A stretch of 9,811 nt of DNA, taken from assembly GCA_003487665.1 (NCBI GenBank), contig DNFA01000044.1, positions 2,539-12,349 of the forward strand. Reading direction: 5' to 3'. Positions 1 through 5,952 of the stretch are shown one piece after another (the first letter of the stretch is position 1; each line of letters starts with the position of its first letter). The notes under the pieces were generated by a model. It made no database searches. It saw only the letters and a list, made by a program, of their open reading frames with translations, and was not told the origin of the DNA. A program made the position numbers and the translations under genes. This stretch comes from Oscillibacter sp. Lineage in GTDB: Bacteria > Bacillota > Clostridia > Oscillospirales > Oscillospiraceae.

Positions 1-21
1 TCAGTCATGGAAGGGCGGTGA
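1..21 (+). CDS. 3' end of an upstream gene, possibly a MobC-like relaxosome protein
   Basis: Frame 1 is open from the first base and ends at TGA 19-21, giving a tail of SVMEGR. The stop lies 5 bases before the preferred relaxase ATG and overlaps the alternative GTG start, as expected of tightly coupled mobilization genes. In related elements the gene before the relaxase often encodes a small MobC-like accessory DNA-binding protein. That identity rests only on context, since six residues cannot identify a protein. Confidence 0.3.
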   Translation, partial: SVMEGR

Positions 22-26
22 GCCGT

Positions 27-1406
27 ATGGCCATCGTACATTTTGTGAACTACAAGCGGGGCACACAGTCCCGCGCCGCCATGCGCGGCGTGATGCTCTA
101 CGTCATGCAGGAAAAGAAAACCGCATGGGATGGCGTGCCGCTCATCAGCGGCGTCAATTGCCAGCCGCAGAGCGTCTACGATGATTTCCTGAACACGAAG
201 CTCCTCTACCACAAGGACGGCGGTGTGATGTTCTACCACATGGTGCAGAGCTTTCCAAAAGGCGCGGCGGTCGATCCACGGCAGGCCCACGAAGCCGCGC
301 GGCGGCTGGCGGAATACTTCGACGGCTGCGAGGTGCTGGTTTGCACCCACATAGACCGGGAGCATATCCACTCCCACTGCGTCATCAACTCCGTCAACTT
401 TGAAACCGGCAAAAAGCTGCACATGGCGAAGGAGCAGATCCAGGAACTGATGCGGCGCAACGACATGGTCTGCAGGGAGTTTTCTCTTCCTGTGTTCAAG
501 CCCAAGGAGAGAAAACAGAAAACCAAGACTATGACCATCGGTGAGTATCACACAGCAGCCCGTGGTCAGAGCAAGAAGCTGCAGCTCATGAACATCATCA
601 ACGACTGTATGCGCCACGCTTCCAACCGCGAGGAGTTCATTGCGCTGATGGAGAGCGAGGGCTGCAAGGTTCGCTGGGAAAAGTCCCGAAAAAATATCAC
701 CTATACCACGCCGAGTGGCTGGCAGTGTCGTGACCGGCTGCTGTTCGGCGACAAATATCTAAAGGAGAACATGGAATATGAATTCAGGATCAGAGAGGAA
801 ATTATCTATGGACGAGCTGTTGGAGAAGAACCGTCCTGCACAGACAGCGCAGATCACATCAGCGCTGTCTGTACAGAGCACGCCGCAACCCCTGACACAG
901 GAGCAGACACCTACTCCCGAAGTGCATCCCACGAAAGAAGACTGGGAGGATCTGCAGAGCGACCTCTACACGCTGGGTTACCACGCCGAGAGACAGACCG
1001 GCTATCTGAAGAAGGTCAGCGAACTGCTGGAGCAGTTCCCGACCTGGACACAGGTGGACGAGCTGCTGAAAGTGCTGAAGCATCTGGAGCAGATGACCGA
1101 ACAGGCTGGAAAGCCGAAAGAGAATTCTTTTTCTCTGCACAGAATCAGACTTCCCAGACTGCATCTGCCACACATCAGTATTCCGGCATTGATCTCTCTG
1201 CTAATGGCGGCGGCAGCACTGCTTCTGCTCTGGTGGGGCTTGGGCACCGTCTGGAGCAGCTCCAGCCTGCTGCCCCTGTGATGCCCATACAGCACTACAC
1301 CGACAGAAAGGTACTGCAAAAAGAACGGGAAAAGAAAATTGCCCTCGGTCACAAGGCTGATGATCACGAGGACGAGGTGAGTTATGACTGGCAGCAGACC
1401 ATGTGA
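27..1406 (+). CDS. Relaxase / mobilization nuclease (MOBP type)
   Basis: This protein would nick one strand at the element's origin of transfer and pilot the DNA into a recipient. The N-terminal relaxase domain spans about residues 1-165. It shows a candidate catalytic tyrosine near residue 25 (MLYVMQEKKT) and the metal-binding histidine motif HIDREHIHSH at about residues 108-117, followed by VINSVN; this HxDxxHxHxH pattern is typical of MOBP relaxases. ATG 27 is chosen as start because an AAGGG sits about 11 bases upstream; GTG 18 in frame is an alternative but lies almost on top of that site. From about residue 250 to 418 the sequence turns rich in A, S, T, G and R, because here a second gene is encoded in the +1 frame. 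The last 40 residues (KIALGHKADDHED, ending DWQQTM) look like ordinary protein again, which argues the frame is real to its stop. Length is about 459 aa. Confidence 0.88.
   Translation: MAIVHFVNYKRGTQSRAAMRGVMLYVMQEKKTAWDGVPLISGVNCQPQSVYDDFLNTKLLYHKDGGVMFYHMVQSFPKGAAVDPRQAHEAARRLAEYFDGCEVLVCTHIDREHIHSHCVINSVNFETGKKLHMAKEQIQELMRRNDMVCREFSLPVFKPKERKQKTKTMTIGEYHTAARGQSKKLQLMNIINDCMRHASNREEFIALMESEGCKVRWEKSRKNITYTTPSGWQCRDRLLFGDKYLKENMEYEFRIREEIIYGRAVGEEPSCTDSADHISAVCTEHAATPDTGADTYSRSASHERRLGGSAERPLHAGLPRRETDRLSEEGQRTAGAVPDLDTGGRAAESAEASGADDRTGWKAEREFFFSAQNQTSQTASATHQYSGIDLSANGGGSTASALVGLGHRLEQLQPAAPVMPIQHYTDRKVLQKEREKKIALGHKADDHEDEVSYDWQQTM
778..1281 (+). CDS. Overprinted small membrane-anchored protein inside the relaxase gene
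   Basis: A 167-residue frame lies entirely within the relaxase gene in the +1 frame. It has an AAGGAG at 762-767, 10 bases before its ATG. An internal ATG at 808 with AGAGGA upstream is an alternative start. The composition is that of a real protein: a Pro/Gln/Thr-rich linker (about 30-52), a charged, probably coiled-coil segment (about 53-112, with DWEDLQSDLYTLGYHAE and LLKVLKHLEQMTEQ), and one clear hydrophobic helix at about 134-156 (ISIPALISLLMAAAALLLLW). A C-terminal membrane anchor is likely. I do not recognise the family. Position within the relaxase suggests a role in transfer, perhaps tethering the relaxosome to the membrane, but that is inference. The same bases in the relaxase frame give low-complexity sequence, so selection probably acts mainly on this frame. 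Confidence 0.62.
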   Translation: MNSGSERKLSMDELLEKNRPAQTAQITSALSVQSTPQPLTQEQTPTPEVHPTKEDWEDLQSDLYTLGYHAERQTGYLKKVSELLEQFPTWTQVDELLKVLKHLEQMTEQAGKPKENSFSLHRIRLPRLHLPHISIPALISLLMAAAALLLLWWGLGTVWSSSSLLPL

Positions 1407-1409
1407 CGC

Positions 1410-1443
1410 AAAGGGAGAGTTGAAGGATTTCGACTCTCCCTTT
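1410..1443 (+). terminator. Hairpin terminator after the relaxase
   Basis: AAAGGGAGAGT (1410-1420) pairs perfectly with ACTCTCCCTTT (1433-1443). The stem can extend inward through TGAA/TTCG (one G-U pair) to a GGAT loop at 1425-1428, giving about 15 pairs. It begins 4 bases after the relaxase stop. The T run is short (TTT, then CTGC), so termination may be partial or bidirectional. Confidence 0.7.
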
Positions 1444-1503
1444 CTGCATAGGACAAGGTTCTCGCAAATAAAATGATAGCACCGCGGGAGGTGATAGTTA
1501 TTA

Positions 1504-1563
1504 TTGTCCGCCCTTTCACTTACGATAGTGACGCGCACATTATTTCCGGCAGAAAAAATATGA
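1504..1563 (+). other. Possible 19-codon leader ORF coupled to the small gene
   Basis: The strongest ribosome binding site in this gap, GGGAGGTGAT at 1486-1495, does not precede the ATG of the following gene. It lies 8 bases before a TTG at 1504 that opens a 19-codon frame (LSALSLTIVTRTLFPAEKI). This frame ends at TGA 1561-1563, overlapping the ATG at 1560 as ATGA, the classic arrangement for translational coupling. The peptide matches nothing I know. The site could instead serve a non-standard ATT or GTG start of the longer frame of the next gene, so this is tentative. Confidence 0.25.
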
Positions 1564-1709
1564 TCAGAATTGAAAACCTTACCCCACAGCTTACCGCCGA
1601 GGAGTGCATGGAACAGCGGCGATGTATCGAGGAAGGTCTTTTCGAGGTCTTTATAAAGTATGAAAAACACAATGAAAATGATAGCTATTTAGGAGCTGCT
1701 GCGGTATGA
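1560..1709 (+). CDS. Small element-encoded protein upstream of the recombinase
   Basis: A 49-residue acidic, helical-looking protein beginning MIRIENLTPQLTAEECMEQR, with EEGLFEVFIKYEKH in its second half. Small proteins with a similar LTP..T.EE..... .I...L.EVF.KY look are, from memory, common just before serine recombinases in gut Clostridiales elements; their function is not established and I give no name. The open frame extends upstream to ATG 1473, but that start has no ribosome binding site and adds an unlikely leader, so ATG 1560 is preferred. No good binding site lies directly upstream, so translation may depend on coupling to the leader frame that ends at 1563. The stop falls inside the next hairpin. 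A regulatory or excision-helper role is possible but unsupported by any visible motif. Confidence 0.55.
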   Translation: MIRIENLTPQLTAEECMEQRRCIEEGLFEVFIKYEKHNENDSYLGAAAV

Positions 1710-1731
1710 TGTACCTGTCAGCAGCTCTTTT
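1693..1731 (+). terminator. Terminator-like hairpin (possible attenuator) before the recombinase
   Basis: GAGCTGCTG (1693-1701) pairs with CAGCAGCTC (1719-1727), followed directly by TTTT. An inner GGTA/TACC pair (1703-1706 with 1712-1715) extends the fold. It covers the last codons of the small gene and sits about 20 bases before the recombinase ribosome binding site. Its shape is that of an intrinsic terminator, so it should reduce read-through into the recombinase unless antiterminated. No separate recombinase promoter is evident between hairpin and start. Confidence 0.6.
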
Positions 1732-1752
1732 CTGTGAGGAAGGAGCTACAAA

Positions 1753-3246
1753 ATGAACGCAATCTACGCAAGACAATCCGTTGACAGAGCCGATAGCATT
1801 TCTATCGAAAGCCAGATCGAGTTCTGCCAGTACGAAATGAGAGGTGAACAGTATAAGGTTTATACCGACAGAGGTTACAGCGGTAAAAATACAGACCGTC
1901 CCGCCTTTGCTGAAATGATGAACGATATCGAAAGCGGAGTGATCGGTAAGGTCGTTGTTTACAAGTTAGACCGCATCAGCCGTTCTATCCTCGACTTCTC
2001 TAATATGATGGAGAAATTCGGAAAGCACAGGGTCGAGTTTGTATCCACGACAGAAAAGTTCGACACTTCCTCGCCCATGGGACGCGCCATGCTCAACATC
2101 TGCATTGTATTCGCGCAGTTGGAACGGGAAACCATTCAAAAGCGCGTGGCGGATGCCTACTACTCTCGCAGTCAAAAGAGCTTCTATATGGGCGGCAGAG
2201 TTCCGTATGGTTTCCGGCTGACCCCGACGACAATCGATGGTGTCAAGACATCCATGTATGAGATCAACGCGGAGGAAGCGGAACAGGTGCGGTTGATCTA
2301 TGAGCTCTACTCCAAGCCGGAATGCTCCTACGGTGACATTATCCGCTACTTTCAAGCCCACGGCATTCTCAAAAACGGAAAGCCGTGGGGACGCACACGA
2401 CTTGCGGATGTTCTCAGGAATCCCATCTATGTCCGCGCGGATCTATCCGTCTATGAGTTCTATCGTGACCAAGGCGCGATCATGGCAAACGATCCGAGTG
2501 ACTTTATCGGCACGAACGGATGCTACTACTACAAGGGACAGGACTCCGTAGGACGCAAGCAAATGAATTTAGAAGGCAACCATTTGGTGCTGGCTCCACA
2601 CGAGGGCATCATTCCCTCCGACCTATGGCTGAAATGCCGTGCAAAGTGTCTGGAAGCGCAGCAGATCAAGCCATATCAGAAAGCTAAGAACACATGGCTG
2701 GCGGGAAAGATCAAATGCGGCATCTGTGGGTACGCTTTGGTGGATAAGCACTACTCGACCACACGCTCCCGCTACCTCCTCTGTTCGAACAAAATGAACT
2801 CCAAAGCCTGCGAGGGTCCCGGAACGATTTATACCGATGAGTTTGAACAAATCATCTACAATGAAATGCGCAAAAAGATGGCTCAGTTCAAAACGCTCAG
2901 AAGGTGTAAAGGAAATTATATTAACCCCGAGCTAACGGCGTTGAATGTTCAACTTACGCAAGTTGAGACTGAGATTGGCTCTCTGATGGATCGCCTGTCG
3001 GCTGCGGACGATACCATGTTCCGCTACATCAGTGGGCGCGTCAAAGAACTGGATGGGAAAAAGCAAGAGCTGATGAAGCGTATCTCTGAATTGAAGCTGC
3101 ACAAGGAAGCGGACTATACGGAGATCTATAATCACCTGACTATGTGGGACGAGTTGAGTTTCGATGATAAGCGGCAGACGGTAGACCAGCTCATCCGCGT
3201 CATCTATGCTACCAGCGATTCCATCAAAATCGAATGGCACATTTAA
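1753..3246 (+). CDS. Large serine recombinase (element integrase/excisionase)
   Basis: This 497-residue site-specific recombinase cuts attachment sites with a 2-base stagger and forms a 5' phosphoserine link. The N-terminal resolvase domain (about 1-150) has the catalytic serine at residue 9 (YARQS), with supporting arginines R7, R74 and R77 (KLDRISRS). A recombinase domain follows (about 150-300), beginning GGRVPYGFRL. A zinc ribbon uses Cys322, Cys325, Cys344 and Cys353. A coiled coil spans about 390-455, then a short C-terminal domain. It is shorter than the TnpX/TndX proteins of Tn4451/Tn5397 (about 530-707 aa) but has the same domain order. The start has AGGAAGGAG 6 bases upstream. It is the last gene of the element and its probable att site lies just downstream. 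No frameshift or missing catalytic residue is seen, so it should be active. Confidence 0.93.
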   Translation: MNAIYARQSVDRADSISIESQIEFCQYEMRGEQYKVYTDRGYSGKNTDRPAFAEMMNDIESGVIGKVVVYKLDRISRSILDFSNMMEKFGKHRVEFVSTTEKFDTSSPMGRAMLNICIVFAQLERETIQKRVADAYYSRSQKSFYMGGRVPYGFRLTPTTIDGVKTSMYEINAEEAEQVRLIYELYSKPECSYGDIIRYFQAHGILKNGKPWGRTRLADVLRNPIYVRADLSVYEFYRDQGAIMANDPSDFIGTNGCYYYKGQDSVGRKQMNLEGNHLVLAPHEGIIPSDLWLKCRAKCLEAQQIKPYQKAKNTWLAGKIKCGICGYALVDKHYSTTRSRYLLCSNKMNSKACEGPGTIYTDEFEQIIYNEMRKKMAQFKTLRRCKGNYINPELTALNVQLTQVETEIGSLMDRLSAADDTMFRYISGRVKELDGKKQELMKRISELKLHKEADYTEIYNHLTMWDELSFDDKRQTVDQLIRVIYATSDSIKIEWHI

Positions 3247-3276
3247 GCAAGTACAGTTACTCCATCTTGTACGCTT
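3245..3276. other. Candidate attR core (imperfect inverted repeat around GA/TC)
   Basis: AAGC-AA-GTACA (3245-3255) and TGTACGCTT (3268-3276) form an imperfect inverted repeat with 9 matching positions. The geometric centre falls on TC at 3261-3262, which is GA on the other strand. Large serine recombinases of the TnpX/TndX group are known to exchange at a central GA dinucleotide flanked by imperfect inverted repeats. The site is directly behind the recombinase gene and at the change from element-like to host-like sequence. The left end is not in the window, so the duplicated dinucleotide cannot be confirmed. Confidence 0.5.
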
Positions 3277-3355
3277 CGGCGAGGGCCTGCGCCTGGCCAA
3301 GGAGAAGATGGACCAGAAGAATCTCTACTTCGTCAACCCGTCCTTCGATCAATAA
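3263..3355 (+). pseudogene. 3' fragment of a host gene interrupted by the element
   Basis: Directly after the proposed att core an open frame with GC-rich codon use runs to TAA 3353-3355. It encodes about 30 residues, HLVRFGEGLRLAKEKMDQ followed by KNLYFVNPSFDQ. It has no start codon with a ribosome binding site and is followed at once by a strong terminator. This is how the tail of a chromosomal gene looks when an element has inserted near its 3' end. I cannot identify the gene; the 5' part would lie beyond the left end of the element. An unrelated non-coding stretch is the alternative. Confidence 0.5.
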
Positions 3356-3360
3356 GCGCA

Positions 3361-3400
3361 AAAATGCCCCTGCCTTCGTTTCAGAAGGCAGGGGCATTTT
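3361..3400. terminator. Strong bidirectional intrinsic terminator
   Basis: A perfect 17-bp stem, with left arm 3361-3377 (core TGCCCCTGCCTTC) and right arm 3384-3400, closes a six-base GTTTCA loop. The right arm ends in TTTT for plus-strand transcripts, and the left arm starts AAAA, giving a U tract for minus-strand transcripts. It sits between two convergent coding regions: the host gene tail on the plus strand and the flavoenzyme gene, whose stop is 11 bases away on the minus strand. It can serve both. Confidence 0.93.
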
Positions 3401-3410
3401 CAGATAGCTG

Positions 3411-5687
3411 TCAGATGCGGATGGCCAGGTTATATGCGGCCTTGGTGGCCTGCCACATATTGCCGGGCTTCTCGGTGTTGTAGCTGTCTCCGATGTTGTG
3501 GACCTCGGCGGCAACCATCTCCTGCTGAGCGGACAGGAAGGGCCGGTCGTCGCCCTTGTTGCCGATGGCCATGACCACCAGGTCGGCCTCCAGCTGCTCG
3601 ATATACTCCTCGTTGGTCATCTTGGGGGCCAGAGGATTCTCCACGTTCTTGGGGATGATGGGAGCCCAGGTGCAGTAGGGATCCGGCACGGCCTTGGCGC
3701 GGTTGCGGGCAATGACCACATGGCCATTCTCGAACCGGGTGACCCGGGCGCAGTTGATGAGCTGGCCGCCCTCGGCCTCGAAATAGTGGATCAGATGGCC
3801 GCGGTTGGCGGTACAGGCGCCCTCCTCGAAGTGCTCCAGCATCTCCACGCAGGTGACCTTGCGCTGGTGCTCGGTGGCCAGCCAATAAGCGGTCTCCAGG
3901 CCCACGGCACCGCCGCCCACCACCACGATCTTGCGATCGGTGTCGGCCAGCTCCTGGGGATGGGTCAGCAGCCAGGTGGCCTCGATGTGGCGGGTCTCCT
4001 TCAGGCCGGGAATGGGAGGCAGACCCTCCTTGCTGCCGTTGGCAAACACCACGGCGTCGTATCCGGCTTCCTTCAGCTGCTGGTTGGTCATGGTGGTGTT
4101 CAGGTGCACGGTAACGCCGTCCTGCTTCTCCACCTGGCGGAACAGCCATTCCATATAGTTGTGCAGCTCATACTTGCTCAGAGGAGCACCGGCAGCGTGC
4201 ATCTTGCCGCCCATACGGTCGGACTTTTCAAACACGTCCACGGTGTGGCCCCGCTGTGCAGCGGTGATGGCGAAGTTCAGACCCGCGCAGCCTGCGCCGA
4301 TAACGGCGATGCGCTTGCGCACCTTGGCCGGGGTGGGAACGGCGGGCAGCAGCTCCTCGAAGCCGGTGCGGGGGTTCACGGCGCACTGGGGATGGCCGCC
4401 CTCGACAAACTCGTTGACGCAGCCCTCTTGGCAGCCGATGCAGGGACGGATGTCCTCCACCTTACCGGCGTAGGCCTTGTTGCACCAGTCGGCATCGGCC
4501 AGCACCGGGCGGCCCAGCATGATCATGTCGCACTTGCCGTCCCGCAGGGCCTGCTCGGCCAGGTCGGGATAGCCCAGCTTGCCCACGGCCACAATGGGGA
4601 CCTCCACGCCCACGTTGGACTTGACGCCCCGGGCGGCGAAGTATTCCTTGGCCACCTTGGACACGTCCAGGAAGCAACCGGCGGGCATACCGGCCGGGGG
4701 ATGGGGCAGCCACCAGTTGTCATAGCAGCCCAGGTCCACATCGAACATATCGACGCCGGCCTTCACCAGGTTCTCCATATAGTTCAGGGTATCGGCGATG
4801 GAGCGGCCGTTCTTGAAGCCCTTCAGGCTCTTGACGGTGTCCATGCGGTCGCCGTAGGTCTCGTTCAGGGCCAGGGACAGGTCGATGCGGTACATAATGG
4901 GATAATTGGGGCCCACCTTCCTGCGGATGGCCTTGATCATGTCCACGCCGAAGCGCTGCCAGTCGGCATACTTGCCGATCTTGCGGTGGTTGAAGGCGGG
5001 GGAGGTCAGCTGATCCAGCAGATAGCCCTCGTGGCCGTGCAGATACACGCCGTCCATGCCCATGACCTTGGCGTCCATGGACGCCTGGGCGGCATTGCGG
5101 ATGATCTTGTCGCACTCCAGGTCCGTCAGGGGACGGCAGGGCACGTCAGGCAGATAGAAGTTGGGGTTCCAGGAGGCGGAAACCGGCAGCTGGAGCTTGG
5201 TCAGCAGGCACTGGGGATTGCCCACACGGCCCAGGCCCGGCGTCAGCTGGATGAAGATGCGGCTGCCCCGGGCGTGAACGCCCTGGGCCAGGTCGCGCCA
5301 GCCCATGAAGTTGGTGCGGGTGCCGTCGATACGGGGGAAGTAAGAGTAGTTGCCCTTCTCCGTGACGGAGGAGTCAATGTGGTGGCTGATGGGGATCAGG
5401 CCCGTGGTCAGCAGGCCCACGCCGCCCTCGGCCCGGGCAAAGAAATACTGGAGCATCTTGTCGTTGGGACGGCCGGTCTCCTCGGCCATCTGACAGTTGC
5501 CCATGGGGGCCATGACCAACCGGTTCTTCACCGTCAGCTTGTTGATCCGGATGGGAGAGAACAAAGAGGTGTAGGGATAGAGGTCCCGGGTCATGCGTGC
5601 CGTGCCGCCTGCGCGGTTTTCGCAGTCGGTGCGCACCCAGTTGCCGAAGCTGTTGACCAGCTGCTGTACCAAAATGTCTTTCTTCAA
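3411..5687 (-). CDS. NADH-dependent 2-enoate reductase-like Fe-S flavoenzyme (OYE + FAD/NAD domains)
   Basis: Enzymes of this family (2-enoate reductase, 2,4-dienoyl-CoA reductase, BaiCD-like steroid reductases, FldZ-like cinnamate reductase) pass electrons from NAD(P)H through FAD and a [4Fe-4S] cluster to FMN, which reduces an activated C=C bond. Using the TTG start (758 aa), the FMN-binding TIM barrel begins near residue 43 (LFSPIRINKLTVKNRLVMAP). The active-site HGHEGYLLDQLTSP motif lies near 217-228. Cluster cysteines 416, 419, 423 and 435 form a Cx2Cx3Cx11C pattern. An FAD Rossmann motif (GAGCAG) lies near 464 and an NAD motif (GGGAVG) near 591. The frame extends to a GTG at 5753, but the minus-strand promoter lies inside that extension, and a GTGAGGG precedes the TTG at 5687, so TTG is preferred. 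At 758 aa it is longer than the roughly 640-670 aa family norm, with about 40 extra N-terminal residues. Substrate unknown; the divergent dehydratase operon suggests an enoate made there. Confidence 0.88.
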   Translation of the reverse strand: MKKDILVQQLVNSFGNWVRTDCENRAGGTARMTRDLYPYTSLFSPIRINKLTVKNRLVMAPMGNCQMAEETGRPNDKMLQYFFARAEGGVGLLTTGLIPISHHIDSSVTEKGNYSYFPRIDGTRTNFMGWRDLAQGVHARGSRIFIQLTPGLGRVGNPQCLLTKLQLPVSASWNPNFYLPDVPCRPLTDLECDKIIRNAAQASMDAKVMGMDGVYLHGHEGYLLDQLTSPAFNHRKIGKYADWQRFGVDMIKAIRRKVGPNYPIMYRIDLSLALNETYGDRMDTVKSLKGFKNGRSIADTLNYMENLVKAGVDMFDVDLGCYDNWWLPHPPAGMPAGCFLDVSKVAKEYFAARGVKSNVGVEVPIVAVGKLGYPDLAEQALRDGKCDMIMLGRPVLADADWCNKAYAGKVEDIRPCIGCQEGCVNEFVEGGHPQCAVNPRTGFEELLPAVPTPAKVRKRIAVIGAGCAGLNFAITAAQRGHTVDVFEKSDRMGGKMHAAGAPLSKYELHNYMEWLFRQVEKQDGVTVHLNTTMTNQQLKEAGYDAVVFANGSKEGLPPIPGLKETRHIEATWLLTHPQELADTDRKIVVVGGGAVGLETAYWLATEHQRKVTCVEMLEHFEEGACTANRGHLIHYFEAEGGQLINCARVTRFENGHVVIARNRAKAVPDPYCTWAPIIPKNVENPLAPKMTNEEYIEQLEADLVVMAIGNKGDDRPFLSAQQEMVAAEVHNIGDSYNTEKPGNMWQATKAAYNLAIRI

Positions 5688-5743
5688 GGGTATGCCCTCA
5701 CTTTCCTGAAATGGTAAAAGTTTGCGTATCGATTGATGAGACA

Positions 5744-5772
5744 AGCATACCACATCTCGCCGCCAGAATCAA
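5744..5772 (-). promoter_or_regulatory. Sigma70-type promoter of the flavoenzyme gene
   Basis: Read on the minus strand: TTGATT (-35, at 5767-5772), a 17-base spacer, and TATGCT (-10, at 5744-5749) preceded by TGG, which makes an extended -10. Transcription should start near 5737, about 50 bases before the TTG start at 5687. This rules out the longer GTG 5753 start. Confidence 0.75.
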
Positions 5773-5787
5773 CAAAAAAATTCAAAA

Positions 5788-5802
5788 ATTCGAATAAATT
5801 CG
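5788..5802. promoter_or_regulatory. Palindromic operator candidate between divergent promoters
   Basis: The AT-rich core between the two promoters contains the perfect palindrome ATTCGAAT (5788-5795), overlapping the inverted repeat CGAAT-AA-ATTCG (5791-5802). It abuts the -35 box of the plus-strand promoter (5803) and lies 16 bases from the -35 of the minus-strand promoter (5772). A regulator bound here could control both transcripts. No regulator gene is in the window; the operator role is inference. Confidence 0.4.
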
Positions 5803-5831
5803 TTGCAACTTGCCCGATTTCATGGTAAAAT
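5803..5831 (+). promoter_or_regulatory. Sigma70-type promoter of the dehydratase operon
   Basis: TTGCAA (-35, 5803-5808), a spacer of exactly 17 bases, and TAAAAT (-10, 5826-5831). Transcription should begin near 5838, giving a leader of about 115 bases before the first gene. No other convincing promoter is seen before the later genes, which are closely spaced. Confidence 0.75.
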
Positions 5832-5837
5832 GATAGT

Positions 5838-5952
5838 GGTAAAAAGCAAATAATGTACAGAGTATGGCATTTATGTGGATTAACGGCCACTGACTTTGTA
5901 CAGAACCGCGTGCATGTATATGCACACAGCCCAGAAAGGACGTGAAGCACGG
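5838..5952 (+). promoter_or_regulatory. Untranslated leader with hairpin and repeated TGTACAG
   Basis: The leader holds a perfect short hairpin, GTGCAT-GTAT-ATGCAC (5910-5925), 8 bases before the AAAGGA ribosome binding region (5934-5939). It also has a weaker GTGG/CCAC hairpin (5875-5878 with 5887-5890) and TGTACAG twice (5854-5860 and 5897-5903). No known riboswitch class was recognised. The hairpin may affect ribosome access. Confidence 0.35.

Larger units (their letters stand above)
1..3261 (+). mobile_element. Right end of an integrative mobilizable/conjugative element
   Basis: The stretch holds a MOBP-type relaxase, a small element gene and a large serine recombinase, all on one strand. 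The recombinase is the last gene, the usual layout for serine-recombinase elements of Clostridiales. The right boundary is placed at the centre of an imperfect inverted repeat 15 bases after the recombinase stop; beyond it base composition and codon use change to the GC-rich style of the rest of the window. The left end is outside the window, so total size and the presence of a type IV secretion module are unknown. Recognition of the gene types is firm; the exact boundary is inference. Confidence 0.8.

Noticed and set aside
1473..1559. Longer version of the small element gene starting at ATG 1473
   Set aside because: No ribosome binding site precedes it and the added residues look unlike the rest; the strong site at 1486-1495 is inside the extension.
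1002..1670. 222-codon minus-strand frame across the relaxase end and small gene
   Set aside because: It crosses a perfect terminator hairpin and two opposing genes, and its composition is Ser/Cys/Leu/Phe-rich without motifs.
3498..5717. Very long open frame (739 codons) on the plus strand opposite the flavoenzyme gene
   Set aside because: Its product is dominated by Gly, Ala, Leu, Val, His and Gln with no motif, as expected of the complement of a GC-rich gene with strong third-position bias. The minus-strand product has clear cofactor motifs.
5688..5753. Upstream extension of the flavoenzyme to GTG 5753
   Set aside because: The -10 and -35 boxes of its promoter lie at 5744-5772, so the extension would not be transcribed; a better ribosome binding site precedes TTG 5687.
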